Origin: Adiantum capillus-veneris
Taxonomy: Eukaryota > Streptophyta > Polypodiopsida > Polypodiales > Pteridaceae
Length of the DNA stretch: 64,000 bases
NCBI GenBank assembly: GCA_014529385.2
Contig: CM043958.1
Location: 82,455,525-82,519,524 of the forward strand
Direction: 5' to 3'
A program made the position numbers and the translations under genes. Shown piece by piece: positions 53,560 through 64,000 of the stretch. The notes beneath the pieces are model-generated. The model made no database searches. It saw only the letters and a program-made list of their open reading frames with translations, and was not told where the DNA came from. The first letter of the stretch is position 1; each line of letters opens with the position of its first letter.

Positions 53560-56500
53560 CAAGAGAGGGCTACAACATCCCAATGAAAAAACAGCATATG
53601 TACAATGGGGATAAATCAAGAGATGGGAGGAGGGAAAAGCCACACAGATGGTCGGTAGTGCCATCGGAGTACACCCTGGACCATAGTGTAGAAAGGCCCA
53701 CGACGCCAGAGTCGAAGGAAAGCCTCTCTGCACTCCCGCATGCGATCGGAGCTGCCTTGTAGTCTCTCGAGCTGTCCTCTGAGAGTGTGGATCAGCTCTA
53801 GCCAAAGATCGCGAACAGTCTCTGCTAGCGGCACAGGGCGAGCCTCAAAGATGCGGAAGCAACGGGCCCGCCAGATGAACCAGAGTGTCAGGCCACTGAT
53901 GAGCTCCTAACACTCCTCTCTCTCACTACACCACTCCTGTGGAGTAAGCTCTATGGCAGGCTGGAGTGTAGGTCCCCCCCTGCATCACAACCATCTTGCT
54001 GGTGGAAGATAGCCCAAACTGAAGTGCCGGGCCCGTGAGGGTGGACCAAGCCACTGCTCCCCAAGTGTACTGTTGAGCCGTGGAGAGTGCAGGCATCAGC
54101 CGAAGAACACGAAGCCACACCTACTGTGCCAAAGGACAGTCCCAAGGACAGTGACGTTGACTCTCCACAAGATGGTCACAAGCTACACATGCGGCCGAGA
54201 GACCACTATGCACTAGCCAGCTCCCAACTACTGTATCTCTGTGTACGACCAGCCACTGAAACAAGGTGACTCGCCTCCGCTGTCTGGAAACCCACAACCT
54301 CTCCCAAAAGGCTGCCAAGAACTCAGCTGTGAGACCCTCCTCCTACCAATGAGGTGCTGTAGTGGGGCGGGCCTCTCTCTGTGCTGCTAGTATGTGACGT
54401 CCCAGTCGAACAGTGTACTGAAAGAACAGGACATCTGGGTGGTCTACAGAAGAGAAAGGGTCCCTCCAAAGCCACTCTGCAGGATCCCACTGTACTCGTA
54501 CCAGTGGACAGCACTCCCAAGCCCACGGTCTCCAGTGTCCAGTCTCAAGAGCTGCTAGGTCAGGATCAATGAACAAGTCCTCCCACAGATGCCCACCACT
54601 CGGATTCTCTGAAAACAGCACTCTGCCACCTGCGGGGCCTCTACTGCAACTCGCTGTAAGCGTCCCTCACCCTGTAATCGTAAAACAGGGATGGAACAGT
54701 CTCTGAGCAGGCTCGGGCTGAGATGAGAACCTCCAGTCGTGTGAAGGCTCCTATCCACTTGGGTGCTACTGGCTCGAGAGGTGTGAGCCACACAACTGGA
54801 ACTGCCTCTGAGATGTCCTAGCACATGCTCTACACCCCTCTCATTCCCTGTAGTAGCTGGAAACCCTGCAACTCCTCTGACAAGCCTGAAAACTCTAACC
54901 AGTCACCTAAAGAGCACGTTGGACCTGCTGCCATGGGACCCCAGGAAACATGAGGCCGACTACCAACCAAGTGGCCTCTCTGAGTGCTAACCATGGGGTT
55001 CCAAACAAGGGGCTGTCGTAGCCGCTCCTCCGTGCAAGTAGGCTGTCGCTGCTTCAAGCCTCGCCGCAAGTGCTCCCAAGATAGAAGCAAACTCACAGTG
55101 AAGCGGTCCTCCAGTCTCATGCTCAAACCAACTCTGCGCATCTCTGTGAAGATCCATCTGGTCGAAGGTCGCAAGGGGCCTCCAGCCTACAAGAACTCGA
55201 GAAGATCCAGCAAGAAGTGATGTACCACATAGTCGCCAACAACACCTGGTTGGCCACTACTACTCTGCCAGCCAAAGAAAGTCGTGCTGAGCTCCACCAG
55301 TGTAATAACTTCCTCCTGATAGACAGGAGGAGGGGAGCAATCTGCTGCTCGGGAAACAAGTCCAAACCAACTTGACAGCCCAAGTACCAAACTGCAGTCC
55401 CTGGGGGAATCCACCTAAAACCCTCTCCTGGCATCCAATCAGACACAGGAGCACTACCAACCGAGAAATCCACTGTCTTTCTCCAGTTGATCAGTGCGCC
55501 AGATGCACAAGAGAAGGTCTCCAAAGCCTGCTCACACCTGTGAAGGTTGGCCTCCTGGCCATCTAAGTACAAGGCTAAGTCGTCAGCAAACTCAGCGTCC
55601 AGTAGCTCATCTCCTCGAATAGGGAGTGCTAAGCCCCGTAGACCAACCTGCTCGGACACCAAAAACCTGCTCGTCGCCTCAACATAGAACAAAAAGAGGA
55701 AGGGGGCAAGAGTACAGCCCTGTCTGACCGAACATGTGAGCATGAAGCAATCACCTCTACCTCCTACCAAAAGTACCTGACTGTGAGCCTGTCTGTAGAA
55801 AGCTGACACCCTGATCCAAGCATCTTAGAAGCCCATCCTGCGTAGAGTGCCCTCTAGAAAGTCCCAGTCAACTATATCGTATGCCTTCTCAAAATCGAGA
55901 AGAAGAATCACCAGGTCCTCACCACGGAGCCGCACTTGGGCAGAAGCCTCCCAAAAAGTAAAGATGTTGTCAAGGATATTGCGCTCCTTGACAAAACCTG
56001 TCTGAGTCCCATGTATAAGGCTCTCTAGAAGTGGCTAGATCCTCAAACTAAGAGCCTTGGCAAGAATTTTGTAGGCTGAGTTGAGGATGGTGATGGGACG
56101 CCACTGTCGAATCTCATCCAAGGAGCCACCCTCCTTGGGAATGAGGTAAATCAGACCCACACTCATGCTATCAGGCATCACTCCTGTGTGCAAGATGTAC
56201 TGAAAAGCACTACAAAGATCTGGGCCAAGCAAGTCCCAGTACTCCAAGAAAAAACTGGGAGTCAACCCATCCTCACCTACAGAGCTACCACGGGGGAGGG
56301 CACTAAGAGCCGTGTGTAGCTCCTTAAGATAAAGTGGCAGCTCAAGCCTCTAACGCATCTCCTCAGTCACAAGGCAAGGCATCTGTGCCCACACCTGCTC
56401 CATGCATGCATCCTGACGCTCTGACTGAGGCTCTGCAGACAGTAAGTCACCCTAAAAGTCAGTAGCAACTGCACGCATATCCTCGGGCTTAGAAGCAACT

Positions 56501-57725
56501 GACCCGTCGGGCCTCCTCAACTAACTAATCTTGGCATGCGAATGCCGAGGTCCCACTGCCTCGAAGAAAGCACCAGTCACTCTGTTGCCCATTTGTGTCC
56601 ACTGAGATGCCTGTCGATGGAAAGCGAACTCATGTCGCCGCTCCTCTGTGCTAACAAGCTCCTGGCGAGCCTGCTGTAGCTGCTCCTCCAACCAAGGACT
56701 GTCTGGATGCTGCTCCTGCATCCTCTGCAACGAAGCAATGCCCCGTCTGAGACGCTGCTCCTCCTCTATCGTTGCATCCCGGCGAGCCAAAGACTCCTGG
56801 AGAAAGAAACGACTAATCTGAGCTAGTCTTGAGGCCATTCTGTGAGCAGGAGAATCCTGCCTGTCCAAGCTCTCTGTCCAGAGAGCCTCTACTCGCTCTC
56901 TGAGTGCAGAGTCCAGCAAGACCCTCTCTGAGATGCGAAGCATCGTTCTCCCCCTCCTCTGCTTGTCTGCCATTGTGAGGATCACTGGTGCATGGTCCGA
57001 GAAGAATGTCCCTGTCAAAATGCCAACTGTTCCTCCCAAGTCACTGAAATGGTCACTAGTGTAGAAGCGATCTATCCGCGATAGATTCACTCTTCCCACT
57101 CTGCGGTCCGAACGAGAGAAGGCTAGGGTGTCTGGGGGCCTCACAAAACTAGAGTGCTGCCACATATCCGAGACCCTCAGAGTCATATAAAACCTCTCCC
57201 AAGCTGCCAGCTCAACTCCATGCACAGTAGCATGGGTACCACCAATCCTGTCAGAAGGGTCCTCCAACATGTTGAAGTCCCCCCCATGCACCTGTGTTCT
57301 GCATGCGGCAGAGACTCAACTATCTGTGACCACAACTCTACTCGTGCACTCACCACATTGGGCGCATAGATGTTCAGGAAGCCCACAATGCAGCCCTGAA
57401 CCTGCATAGTAATCCACTGAGCCCTGCCTGGCACAATAATCCCTCTGCCCACAATGGCCTGCTGCAAAGAATCCGCAATAGTCATACATACCCCACCCTG
57501 GATGCCTCCAAGTCCAAAAGCAGCTTACCAAAAAGTATCATATCGTCCACGCAAGAGCTGACCACGACGTCTAATGCGGCTCTCACACAGATGGTGCTCT
57601 TGTAGCATAAGGAGATCAATCTCTCCTCCCACAAGGCAGCGCTGAAGCTCCTAACACAGTCGGCCCCGTTGACGCTGAAACTAGGGCCCACCAAGTCCCT
57701 GCACGTTCCATGAGACGATCCTCAT
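53560..57725 (-). pseudogene. LINE ORF2 (endonuclease-RT-zf-RVT)
   Basis: ATG 57725 opens MRIVSWNVQGLGGP (typical endonuclease start). QEHHLCESRIRRRGQL, NIYAPNVVSARVELW, GGDFNMLEDPSDR and FFSDHAPVILTM complete the endonuclease. RT follows with SVGEDGLTPSFFLEYWDLL, WRPITILNSAYKILAKAL, LLLDFEKAYDIVDWDFLEG (motif A), RQGCTLAPFLFLFYVEA (motif B) and FADDLALYLDG (catalytic). Then come a C-terminal WNP region (QPLVWNP) and zf-RVT (CVACDHLVESQRHCPWDC). Eleven in-frame stops are TAG (57681, 57651, 56521, 56452, 56350, 56035, 54343, 54121, 53926) or TAA (57525, 55825). Frameshifts occur at a 7-base G run (57279-57285), near 55170 and in the last kilobase. Confidence 0.85.
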
Positions 57726-59672
57726 GGGGAGCGAGAGAGAACAGATGCTGCCGCAGCGGCTAAATGTGCTATCTTCGAGGCTGGCTTGGATGGGGAGTAA
57801 TCCGCATCCGAGCGTCCTCTAGATAGGCATGACTGCAACGAGTGCCTGGCCCAAGCCCAAGTAGAGCGAGCCGTTCGTAAAGCAACCTCCTCTGTCCAGG
57901 AGTCCTCATGAATGTGTACATAGCATGGCAAGCACTGCGTATCGGCAAAGAAGTAGACCACAATGTGTCTACATCCTCCTGTATCTGGAGGGGTCACCGC
58001 AAACTTGGCCAGTGGCCACAAAGTCTGAAGCATGTCTGTAACTCCTAGTTCTCCCATGTGGTGAGAGAACTCTAGGACCAGTGTGTGTAACCACCCCAAT
58101 ATTGAGTCGAGAGTCCACTCAGTCTGGTCCCTACCGCAAAGGGGAAAAGAGAAGCCAACCGCTGAGTCCAAGGCCTCTATCCCCCTAGCTGCAAGGAACA
58201 GAACATGGACCCTGAAGCAGGCTGCCTCATGGTCATCGAGAAAACGAGTGAAGTCGTAGTCGAAGACGTCCCATCGGCACCGCATGTCGATGCTTGTCAG
58301 ACCAAGAGGGATAGCTGCAAAAGGAGACGTTTGTACCTGTAGACGGGGTCGTAAGAAAGGCCGTCCCTCTCTTGCCAAGCGACTCGTGGCAAAGGCGCTG
58401 CGAAGAGATCTCCTAGCAGCTGGAGATGGCCCTGCCCCCTAGGTTGGCTGTGGAACTGGAGCGGGAGGGGGGGAGTAGGAGCAGGGGGAAGAGGTGGAGA
58501 AGAGGGATGGGGGGGAGCGGCAGATGTAGAGGAGCGGGGGGAGGAGGCGGCGGGAGCAGGAGGCGGGGGGGAGGATGAGGAGGAGGGGGGGAACTCTGGG
58601 GGGGAGGGGTTGTCGAGGGTGAAGTTGAGGTGGAGGCTGGAGCAGGGACCTCATCCTGCTCAAGAGAACCGAAACGCTTCCCCGTGGGGACCCACTGCTG
58701 TTGGACAGACGCTTGAGGACCACTCTGAGTGCCAGGCTGTCGCTGTGGCCCCTGCCATCGTCGACCACGGACTTGCTGCCATCCCTCCTCCGCTGGAGCC
58801 CCAGGCTCGTAGGGAGGCTCTGCATGTGTGCGTTGTGTCTCTGCATGTGGCTGCTGGCCAGCCCTTGCAGGCTAGGTCTGAGTTTGTGGTGTAGGTCGAG
58901 GCCTCCTCTGTGGACAGGCCTTCACAAGATGGCCCATCTGTCGACAAATGAAGCACTGGTTCGGGAGGCCCGAATACTCCACGCTCTGTCTAAACCAACC
59001 CCCACTCACCCGAGGCAGAAGAATGACCTTCGGGAGCGTGTGAGTGTCCCTAACTAGAACGCGAATTGAGGGAATGCCAGCCGCGTTGGCAGCTACTGAG
59101 GCTATCGTGCAAGGTGTCTCCAGGACAGTCCCAATCGCTGAGCCTATCCTGTACAAAAGTGGTAAGTACTCCCTCCGCAAACCAGGAAAGCAGACGGAGA
59201 TGGGGATGTCTGCCTCCTCTACCAGAACATCCGAAGCATGATCAAAGCCATGTCTCCACTGTCGAAAGTGGACTCGAGCTGCTCCGATGGTCAATGGACT
59301 CATGGCGATGACCTTGGACGCCATCTCAGAGGTCTCAAACTTGATCTAATAGTAGCCTCGTCCGAGTATCTGTATGTCCAAGATCTTGCCCACCTCTGCA
59401 AGTAGGCGGGCCTGGAGAAGGTCACGCAATTCTCGTCTATTGGGTCGGGTACCGAGAATCTTGGAGATGATAAAAGTCGCCTACAAGCGCTCTTCCTCTG
59501 CTGCTAGGCTCACTTGCTCTGTCGGTGAAAGAGCAAGTCGAATGGTGGGCTTAGCAGGGTCGGGCGAGGGGGCTTCGGTAGAGTCCCTCTGTGGCGGAGA
59601 TGGAGCCTCCATCTGTGTCTGTTTTGCTGAGTCGAAGAAGACGGGAAGGACGCGAAGCTCCCAGCAGGCCAT
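57722..59672 (-). pseudogene. LINE ORF1 with DUF4283-like part and zinc knuckle
   Basis: It may start MACWELRVLPVFFDSAKQTQ at 59672. A helical region RPNRRELRDLLQARLLAEV and ILDIQILGRGYY*IKFETSE (the GrGfy...F pattern of DUF4283) lead to FPGLRREYLPLLYRIGSAIG and then zinc knuckle CFICRQMGHLVKAC. A Pro/Gln-rich stretch follows, then a C-terminal block with DVFDYDFTRFLDDHEAACFR. Premature stops at 59481, 59346, 58872 and 58439 are all TAG; the true terminator at 57722 is TGA overlapping the ORF2 ATG. One frame change occurs in the C/T-rich low-complexity tract near 58560. ORF1 proteins bind LINE RNA. Confidence 0.7.
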
Positions 59673-59699
59673 GGGGACAGACTCCTACGAGCAAAAAAG

Positions 59700-60060
59700 G
59701 GGGGGCGGGGAGGGAGGCAATGCCAAACGGGAGAATAAGGGACGAGCGCCGGGGGGGGGGGGGCTGGGACGCAGGGATCGGCTGAAGGCAGAAAAGCTAG
59801 GGACGGGCAGGGGTGGGGCAGCGGCGCGGGGGGGGGGGGGGAAAGGGGAGGGCAGCGGGCGGCATCAGGCAAGGGTAGGCAGCGGCGGGGGCATGCGGGG
59901 GTAGGCAACGGCAGGGGCAGCAGGGAGGGGCTGCGGGCAGGAGCAGCGCGCAGGGGGTGGGCTGAGGCTACACGCAAGGGGAGGGTTGAGAGCAGGACGC
60001 AAGGCAGGGGAGGGGATGGCGAGAGCAAGGGGAAGGGAAAGGGGGGGGGGGACGGACAGC
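59700..60060. repeat. G-rich low-complexity LINE 5' region
   Basis: GGGGCAGGG/GGCAGCGGG-type repeats with G runs of up to 13, on the LINE's 5' side. Open frames here are compositional. Confidence 0.8.
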
Positions 60061-60092
60061 AACAACAAGCCTAATTTCAATTGTGCTTGTAA

Positions 60093-60109
60093 AAGTGCCA
60101 ACTTGCTTT
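60093..60109. repeat. Target-site duplication, right copy
   Basis: Identical to 53475-53491. The host sequence continues here as the leader of the interrupted gypsy element. Confidence 0.85.
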
Positions 60110-60142
60110 GTCTAGTATGCTTTCAGAAAAGCACACGCTTGA

Positions 60143-60156
60143 AGCTCTAATACCAC
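60143..60156 (-). promoter_or_regulatory. Primer-binding site of interrupted gypsy
   Basis: On the minus strand GTGGTATTAGAGCT lies next to the LTR terminus. It is one C-to-T step from the canonical GTGGTATCAGAGC. Confidence 0.75.
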
Positions 60157-60840
60157 TGTAACGTGACGGGCACCATGTGCCAATGGAAAAGAACAAACTG
60201 AACAACTTTAAGCACTTCAAATAAGAAAGAGATGCATGACACACGAGTCGGGGAGTGGCGGAGTTTCACCCCAAGAGAGCATTGGCCCCTGGCGCTCGTT
60301 TCGATATTTCTTTATATTGCTTCAACTTAGTACAAGCCGGTACTCTGTCCTCTGCACTCCCACGTGGAGAAGTATCAGAGACTGAGCCCATGGCACATAT
60401 TTTAAGGCCCTTGGCCATGACAAGCAGTGACATGAAAAGCTTCAAGTTCTAAAAGCATCTGGCCCAAAAGCTGACGTTGAAATTAGCCAGCTAAAATATG
60501 GAAATCCGTACAGGTGCCACATCAACAGCCAACTCAGAACGTGGAATTCCATTAGCCTGTCAGTGTGCTTTACAAAGCGTTTGTACAGCTATTGCCACGT
60601 CATCAGTTGAATTTGCAAGAGCATTGTGTGTGTGTCTTTGCTTTACTGACTTTAGGTCACTTGGGCCCCATCGGTGGGAACTTCTTTTTATAAATAGGCC
60701 ACTCAGCAAAACTTTGCAAGTTGGTAAAACTTCTTCTGCTACTCTTGTTTCTCTACTTCTTCTAGGATTTAGGGCCCTCGGCTAGGATCTACAAGTCGGC
60801 TCAAGTTTTCAGTGGCTTGACATGTTAGCAATTTGTGACA
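60157..60840 (-). repeat. 5' LTR of interrupted gypsy
   Basis: 684 bp, from TGTAACGTGACGG to ATTTGTGACA on the plus strand, with TG...CA ends. Its last 200 bp are repeated at 61427-61640. It is related in layout (CCACGTCATCA, TTTGTGACA) to the gag-only gypsy LTR. Confidence 0.75.
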
Positions 60841-60931
60841 TCCCCGATTACCGTATATCTGCAAAAAAACTCAAGTTAGCTCAAAAATATCGGAGGGTCA
60901 TTCTGAGGGACATTTCGAGAGACAATCAGTT

Positions 60932-61114
60932 TTCTCATTCCAGATTGGAGCTCTTGATATACTCGGTTGTTGGCTTCCCAAAAAATTCTCATCCAATAAG
61001 GAATATATTCTCATTCCAGATTGGAGCTCTTGATATCCTCAGTTGTTGGCTTTCCAAAAAATCCTCATCCAATAAGGAATATATTCTCATTCCAGATTGG
61101 AGCTCTTGATATTC
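60932..61114. repeat. 76-bp tandem repeat, 2.4 copies
   Basis: Units starting TTCTCATTCCAGATTGGAGC at 60932, 61008 and 61084, with very few differences. Confidence 0.9.
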
Positions 61115-61426
61115 CGACGTAGCAAAATTAGCCATCACACCTAGATTGCATTGATCTCTAACGGGTATCTCGATGCACTAAAATTACATACCTAAACAAT
61201 CTCATCCAATTAGGAATATTCAATGGTTGGCACATTACAATGCAACACAAATGCTCACATATGCATGTTACAAGACACAACGAACAGTGCCGCTAAGCAC
61301 TCTTTCGAGACAGACGATCTGCGGTATGAAGCTACTCAACGACTACCTCATCACTTCCGCGGAAAATAACCTAAAAAGGTCTGGGTCATGAGCTCAGAGG
61401 ACTGATTCAACCAAACGCTCCCCGGT
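61115..61426. other. Spacer, no gene seen
   Basis: No coding motif or repeat beyond a short 'catccaataaggaatat' echo of the adjacent tandem repeat near 61203. Confidence 0.4.
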
Positions 61427-61640
61427 CCTGCTTTGTTTTAATGTCTTTAGGTCACTTGGGCCCCGTCAGACGAGGTCCTATAAGTTGGTGGAAACTCTTT
61501 AAAAATAGGCCACTCGGCAAGACTTTGCAAGTTGGTAACATTGCTTCTGCTTCTCTACTTCTTCTAGGGTTTAGGCCCCTCGGCTAGGATCTGCAAGTCG
61601 GCTCAGGTCTTCAGTGGCTTGACACATCAGCATTTTGTGA
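61427..61640 (-). repeat. Partial LTR, second copy
   Basis: Matches 60640-60840 in the same orientation (TTTAGGTCACTTGGGCCCC, AAATAGGCCACTC, TAGGATCT.CAAGTCGGCTCA) and ends TTTTGTGACA at about 61641. Confidence 0.7.
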
Positions 61641-61649
61641 CAGAAAGGT

Positions 61650-61968
61650 TAACAACACCAAAGCTCTTATCTTCTTTGATCCGGGAGCTTCAAAGAATTT
61701 CCTTTCTCAAGACTTTTCCAAGCGTCTAGACAATGCTCAATTAGCTACTGGAGATTTGACACTTGCCACTCCACTTCTTGGTGCTTTACCTCTTCAGATT
61801 CAAGGATTTTCTGGATCAGTCAACTTCCTCATCATGAAGTTACCGGCTTCTGATTTTCTACTTGGCATGCCTTGGTTTTACACAACTAGAGCTATTTTTT
61901 GGATGCACAAAACAAAAGGATTTCTTTATCTCATCATGGAAAGAAACTTACCTTGGATGTTAAGCTGA
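61650..61968 (+). pseudogene. Gypsy-type aspartic protease fragment
   Basis: KALIFFDPGASKNFLSQDF corresponds to the alfDsGAshnFis active-site block, with Pro in place of Ser/Thr in D-S/T-G. LPLQIQGFSGSVNFLIMKLP and DFLLGMPWFYTTRAIFWMHK match the ...f.vl.l...D.iLGmdWL... end. The enzyme would cleave the Gag-Pol polyprotein. The replacement in the catalytic triad and lack of flanking pol suggest it is dead. It follows directly on an LTR end of opposite orientation. Confidence 0.7.
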
Positions 61969-62570
61969 AAGGTGATTCTTTCTCAGCGTCTTAACCACTC
62001 CTTCAACATTATTTTTCCAGTTGTTATCTTGCAACTCAATTGTTATCCATCACATTTCTTTTCTCTAATAAAATTTTGATTTCTAACTTCTCTTTGTAAC
62101 CATGCAGGGAATATAACCTAATGAATCTTCTTGCTCAGAAACAGCATTCTTGCAACTGTTATCATGCAACCCAATGTTATCTCACACTCTTTTTCTTTAA
62201 GGAATCATGCTTTCTCCCTTCTCTCTCTCAACTTGCGTGCTGTATTTTGATCTCTGACTTCTCTTCTTCTTCTCTCTCTCTCTCATCGTGCTGGTGTGCT
62301 TCTCTAAGGAATTTTCATCTCTCACTTTCTCTCTCTCACCGTGCGTGTTCTCTAATGACTTTTGCTCTCTACCTTCTCTTTCTCCGCGTGTGTGCTGTGT
62401 ATTGACTTCTAACTTCTCTTTCTCACTGTGCGCGGTGTCGATTTGCACAACTAAAGATGACTGCAAGTCTTTAGTGATTACTGCATATCAACTGGGAATG
62501 ACTGCAAGTTTCCAAAACGATATAACTCTGTTTATAATAGTTGAGGTCAATTGTTTATAAGTCGGGGGGA
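61969..62570. other. CT-rich spacer, no gene seen
   Basis: Repeated CTTCTCTTTCTC / TTCTCTCTCTCA phrases between 62210 and 62430. No protein motif. Confidence 0.5.
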
Positions 62571-63785
62571 TGTTGTAAGCAAAGTAAAGATAGAAGTGCA
62601 AGCACACAAAGGAAGATGGCTCCAAGACCTTAAGAGACTGATGTGTCTCAAGGAAAACATGCATTGCATGATTATCTGTATTTTTGTTTGTGAATGCATC
62701 TGGGGACGCCTGGACATGTTTGATAGTGAGCATGCTGAATTGTATGTTGTTTGCAGGTTGAAACCAACACTTGGTGTGTTGAGAGGTCTCAGGAAAGATG
62801 AACAATGATCTCTCTACCTGTACATCAGGATCCAATGATTGACATAGATTTGGAACCCTTATGCAGAGAACTTCCATCTGATACCCAAATGTGGGGTGGT
62901 TACAGTCTCTCTCTAGAAAAGTGCATGAACACCCTCTCTAGAATTGGAAAATGACAATTATTCTCTCTCTAGATCCAAAAGCAAGAGTACAACCTCTTTC
63001 TAGCTTTTCACCATCAGAAAAGCTTATCTGAGTTGTTTTAAAAGCAAAACCCTAAAACTTAAAGTTAAAAAGTACGAAAAAGTAGAACCACTGAAAAACA
63101 ACTGAAGATCAATAAAGCAAAGACCACATAGCTTCTATAAAGAGGATCAGAGACCAGTTGCGTAGACAGAACATCCAGCAAAGAATATTGCGCTCACACA
63201 ACTCCCTAGCAGAAGAGATTGCATAGGTACAAGAAGATAAAGACAGTGAGAGAATTACAAATTTACATCCTGGAGGTCAAGGCAAAGAAATTGTTGTGCA
63301 GAAGTTACAGGGAAACGGAGAGTTAGCCATCGTGCGTGAAGTATTCTGAGCAAATTGAAGGCTTATTGGAATTCAGAGGGACAAAGAATATCATTGGTCT
63401 GTTATACAGGAGAGAGAGATCACAGATCGTTGATGTTCTCTTTGTACAGAATTGATCTGAGATACAGTAGTAGACGAGAAGAGTTGATACCTTGTCTCCA
63501 TTTGTGTGCTTGTGTAGAATCCCCTGAATAAAAAAGGGGGGACTGGCCCATCTTCCAGACCCACTGCTGCGTCGACTCTATTTCTCTCATTCACACTCTC
63601 TTTAATTCACTATATTTCACTTGTGGTGTGTAAATAAAGACAGTACGACTCCAAGTTTGTGACACACTCTTGACTCAATCGGTCAGCCAACTACCTAATG
63701 CCAATGCTGAGAGTTGAACCTTGGACGAGGTGACTGAGAGAGTTAAGCTTCGGCTTAGTAAGGCTCAGAAATCTTATTTTCAACA
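62571..63785 (+). repeat. Possible LTR (TGTTG...CAACA) after a polypurine tract
   Basis: TGTTGTAAGC at 62571 follows GGGGGGA and the segment could end at TTTTCAACA (63785), giving matching 5-bp inverted termini. A polyadenylation-like AATAAA occurs at about 63526. No second copy is in the window, so this is tentative. Confidence 0.35.
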
Positions 63786-63884
63786 GGCTAACAAGCATTG
63801 TACGGATGTCACTATCAAAGAAGGGGGATTAAGGACGCGCTCGTTGAAGCTGCCAGCACCTGTGTACTTCGCCCTCACCATCTC

Positions 63885-64000
63885 CCCTATCCCCCCCCCC
63901 CCCCCCCTCCTCCCCTCGCGCCAGCCCCTCCTCCCTCTTCCTCGCGCCAGCCCTCCTCCTCCTCACTTCGCCCCTCCTCCCTCACCCTCACCCGTCCGCT
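63885..64000. repeat. C-run and pyrimidine-rich low-complexity sequence
   Basis: A run of 16 C followed by CCTCCTCCCTC-type repeats to the window edge. Its composition resembles the complement of the GC-rich LINE 5' region at 59.7-60.06 kb, so it may be the 5' end of another copy in plus orientation. Confidence 0.6.

Larger units (their letters stand above)
53492..60092 (-). mobile_element. 6.6-kb GC-rich LINE inserted in a gypsy leader
   Basis: The boundaries are fixed by a 17-bp target-site duplication and a terminal A-tail (plus-strand T run to 53499). Minus-strand order: low-complexity 5' region, ORF1 with zinc knuckle, ORF2 with endonuclease, RT (FADD) and zf-RVT. ORF1 and ORF2 overlap by ATGA at 57725-57722. 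The element is much richer in GC than its surroundings. It is nearly full length, but both ORFs carry stops that are almost all TAG or TAA. Confidence 0.9.

Noticed and set aside
53560-59672. Definite claim of a TAA/TAG = Gln nuclear code
   Set aside because: Other elements in the window use mixed stops, and a sister LINE shows CAG-to-TAG decay as well as stops not at Gln. Deamination explains the data without recoding, so recoding is kept only as a testable alternative.
59374-60028. Gly/Arg-rich and Pro/Leu-rich long frames in the GC-rich region
   Set aside because: Low-complexity G/C composition lowers stop frequency; only the minus-strand ORF1 frame shows family motifs.

Overview
This window looks like nuclear DNA of a land plant and consists almost entirely of transposable elements and their remains. 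The plant assignment rests on several LTR retrotransposons with a methionine-initiator-tRNA type primer site (TGGTATCAGAGC and variants), Ty1/copia and Ty3/gypsy proteins, plant-style LINEs, and a decayed copy of a plant CDKG-type (PITSLRE) cyclin-dependent kinase. No tRNA, rRNA, CRISPR or bacterial operon is visible, and no clearly intact host gene. The exact lineage cannot be read from the sequence; a repeat-rich non-flowering plant would fit but is not proven.

Layout. About 0.6-7.75 kb: a candidate DNA element not matched to a known family. It has ATCGAT-rich, TATA-bearing ends in inverted orientation and arrays of imperfect hairpins inside each end, also inverted. It carries a BED-type zinc finger fragment (plus strand), a decayed kinase-like gene (minus strand) and a nested 1.3-kb TIR element. 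8.2-8.7 kb: a GGTTAT minisatellite. 9-11 kb: copia pieces (minus). 12.8-17.3 kb: a gypsy element with a long leader built of ~280-bp units that each carry a palindrome, then gag with three zinc knuckles. 18-21.8 kb: a minus-strand gypsy deletion derivative. 21.7-27.8 kb: a 450-bp inverted repeat pair enclosing copia, gag and LTR fragments, including a 410-bp LTR palindrome and a 198-bp tandem duplication. 27.9-29.1 kb: the CDKG pseudogene. 29.1-31.2 kb: a tandem LTR-internal-LTR array of miniature copia derivatives, with another copy at 36.6-37.4 kb. 33.6-34.1 kb: a fold-back repeat. 35.8-36.1 kb: a 42-bp coding minisatellite. 37.8-42.5 kb: a copia LTR end, a LINE/gypsy chimera and a gag-only gypsy element. 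42.5-51.55 kb: three copies of one LINE family sharing a 3' tail, one of them 4.3 kb. 51.9-60.84 kb: a minus-strand gypsy element whose leader is split by a 6.6-kb GC-rich LINE with a 17-bp target-site duplication. 61.4-63.8 kb: more LTR and protease remains.

Nothing here works together as a host pathway. The logic is successive insertion, internal deletion, LTR recombination and mutational decay. The two points most worth following up are the hairpin-ended element at 0.6-7.75 kb, and the 6.6-kb LINE, where 15 premature stops are all TAG or TAA and lie largely where glutamine is expected. Reading frames, motifs and repeats were read by eye, so element boundaries are approximate unless a duplication or LTR terminus fixes them.
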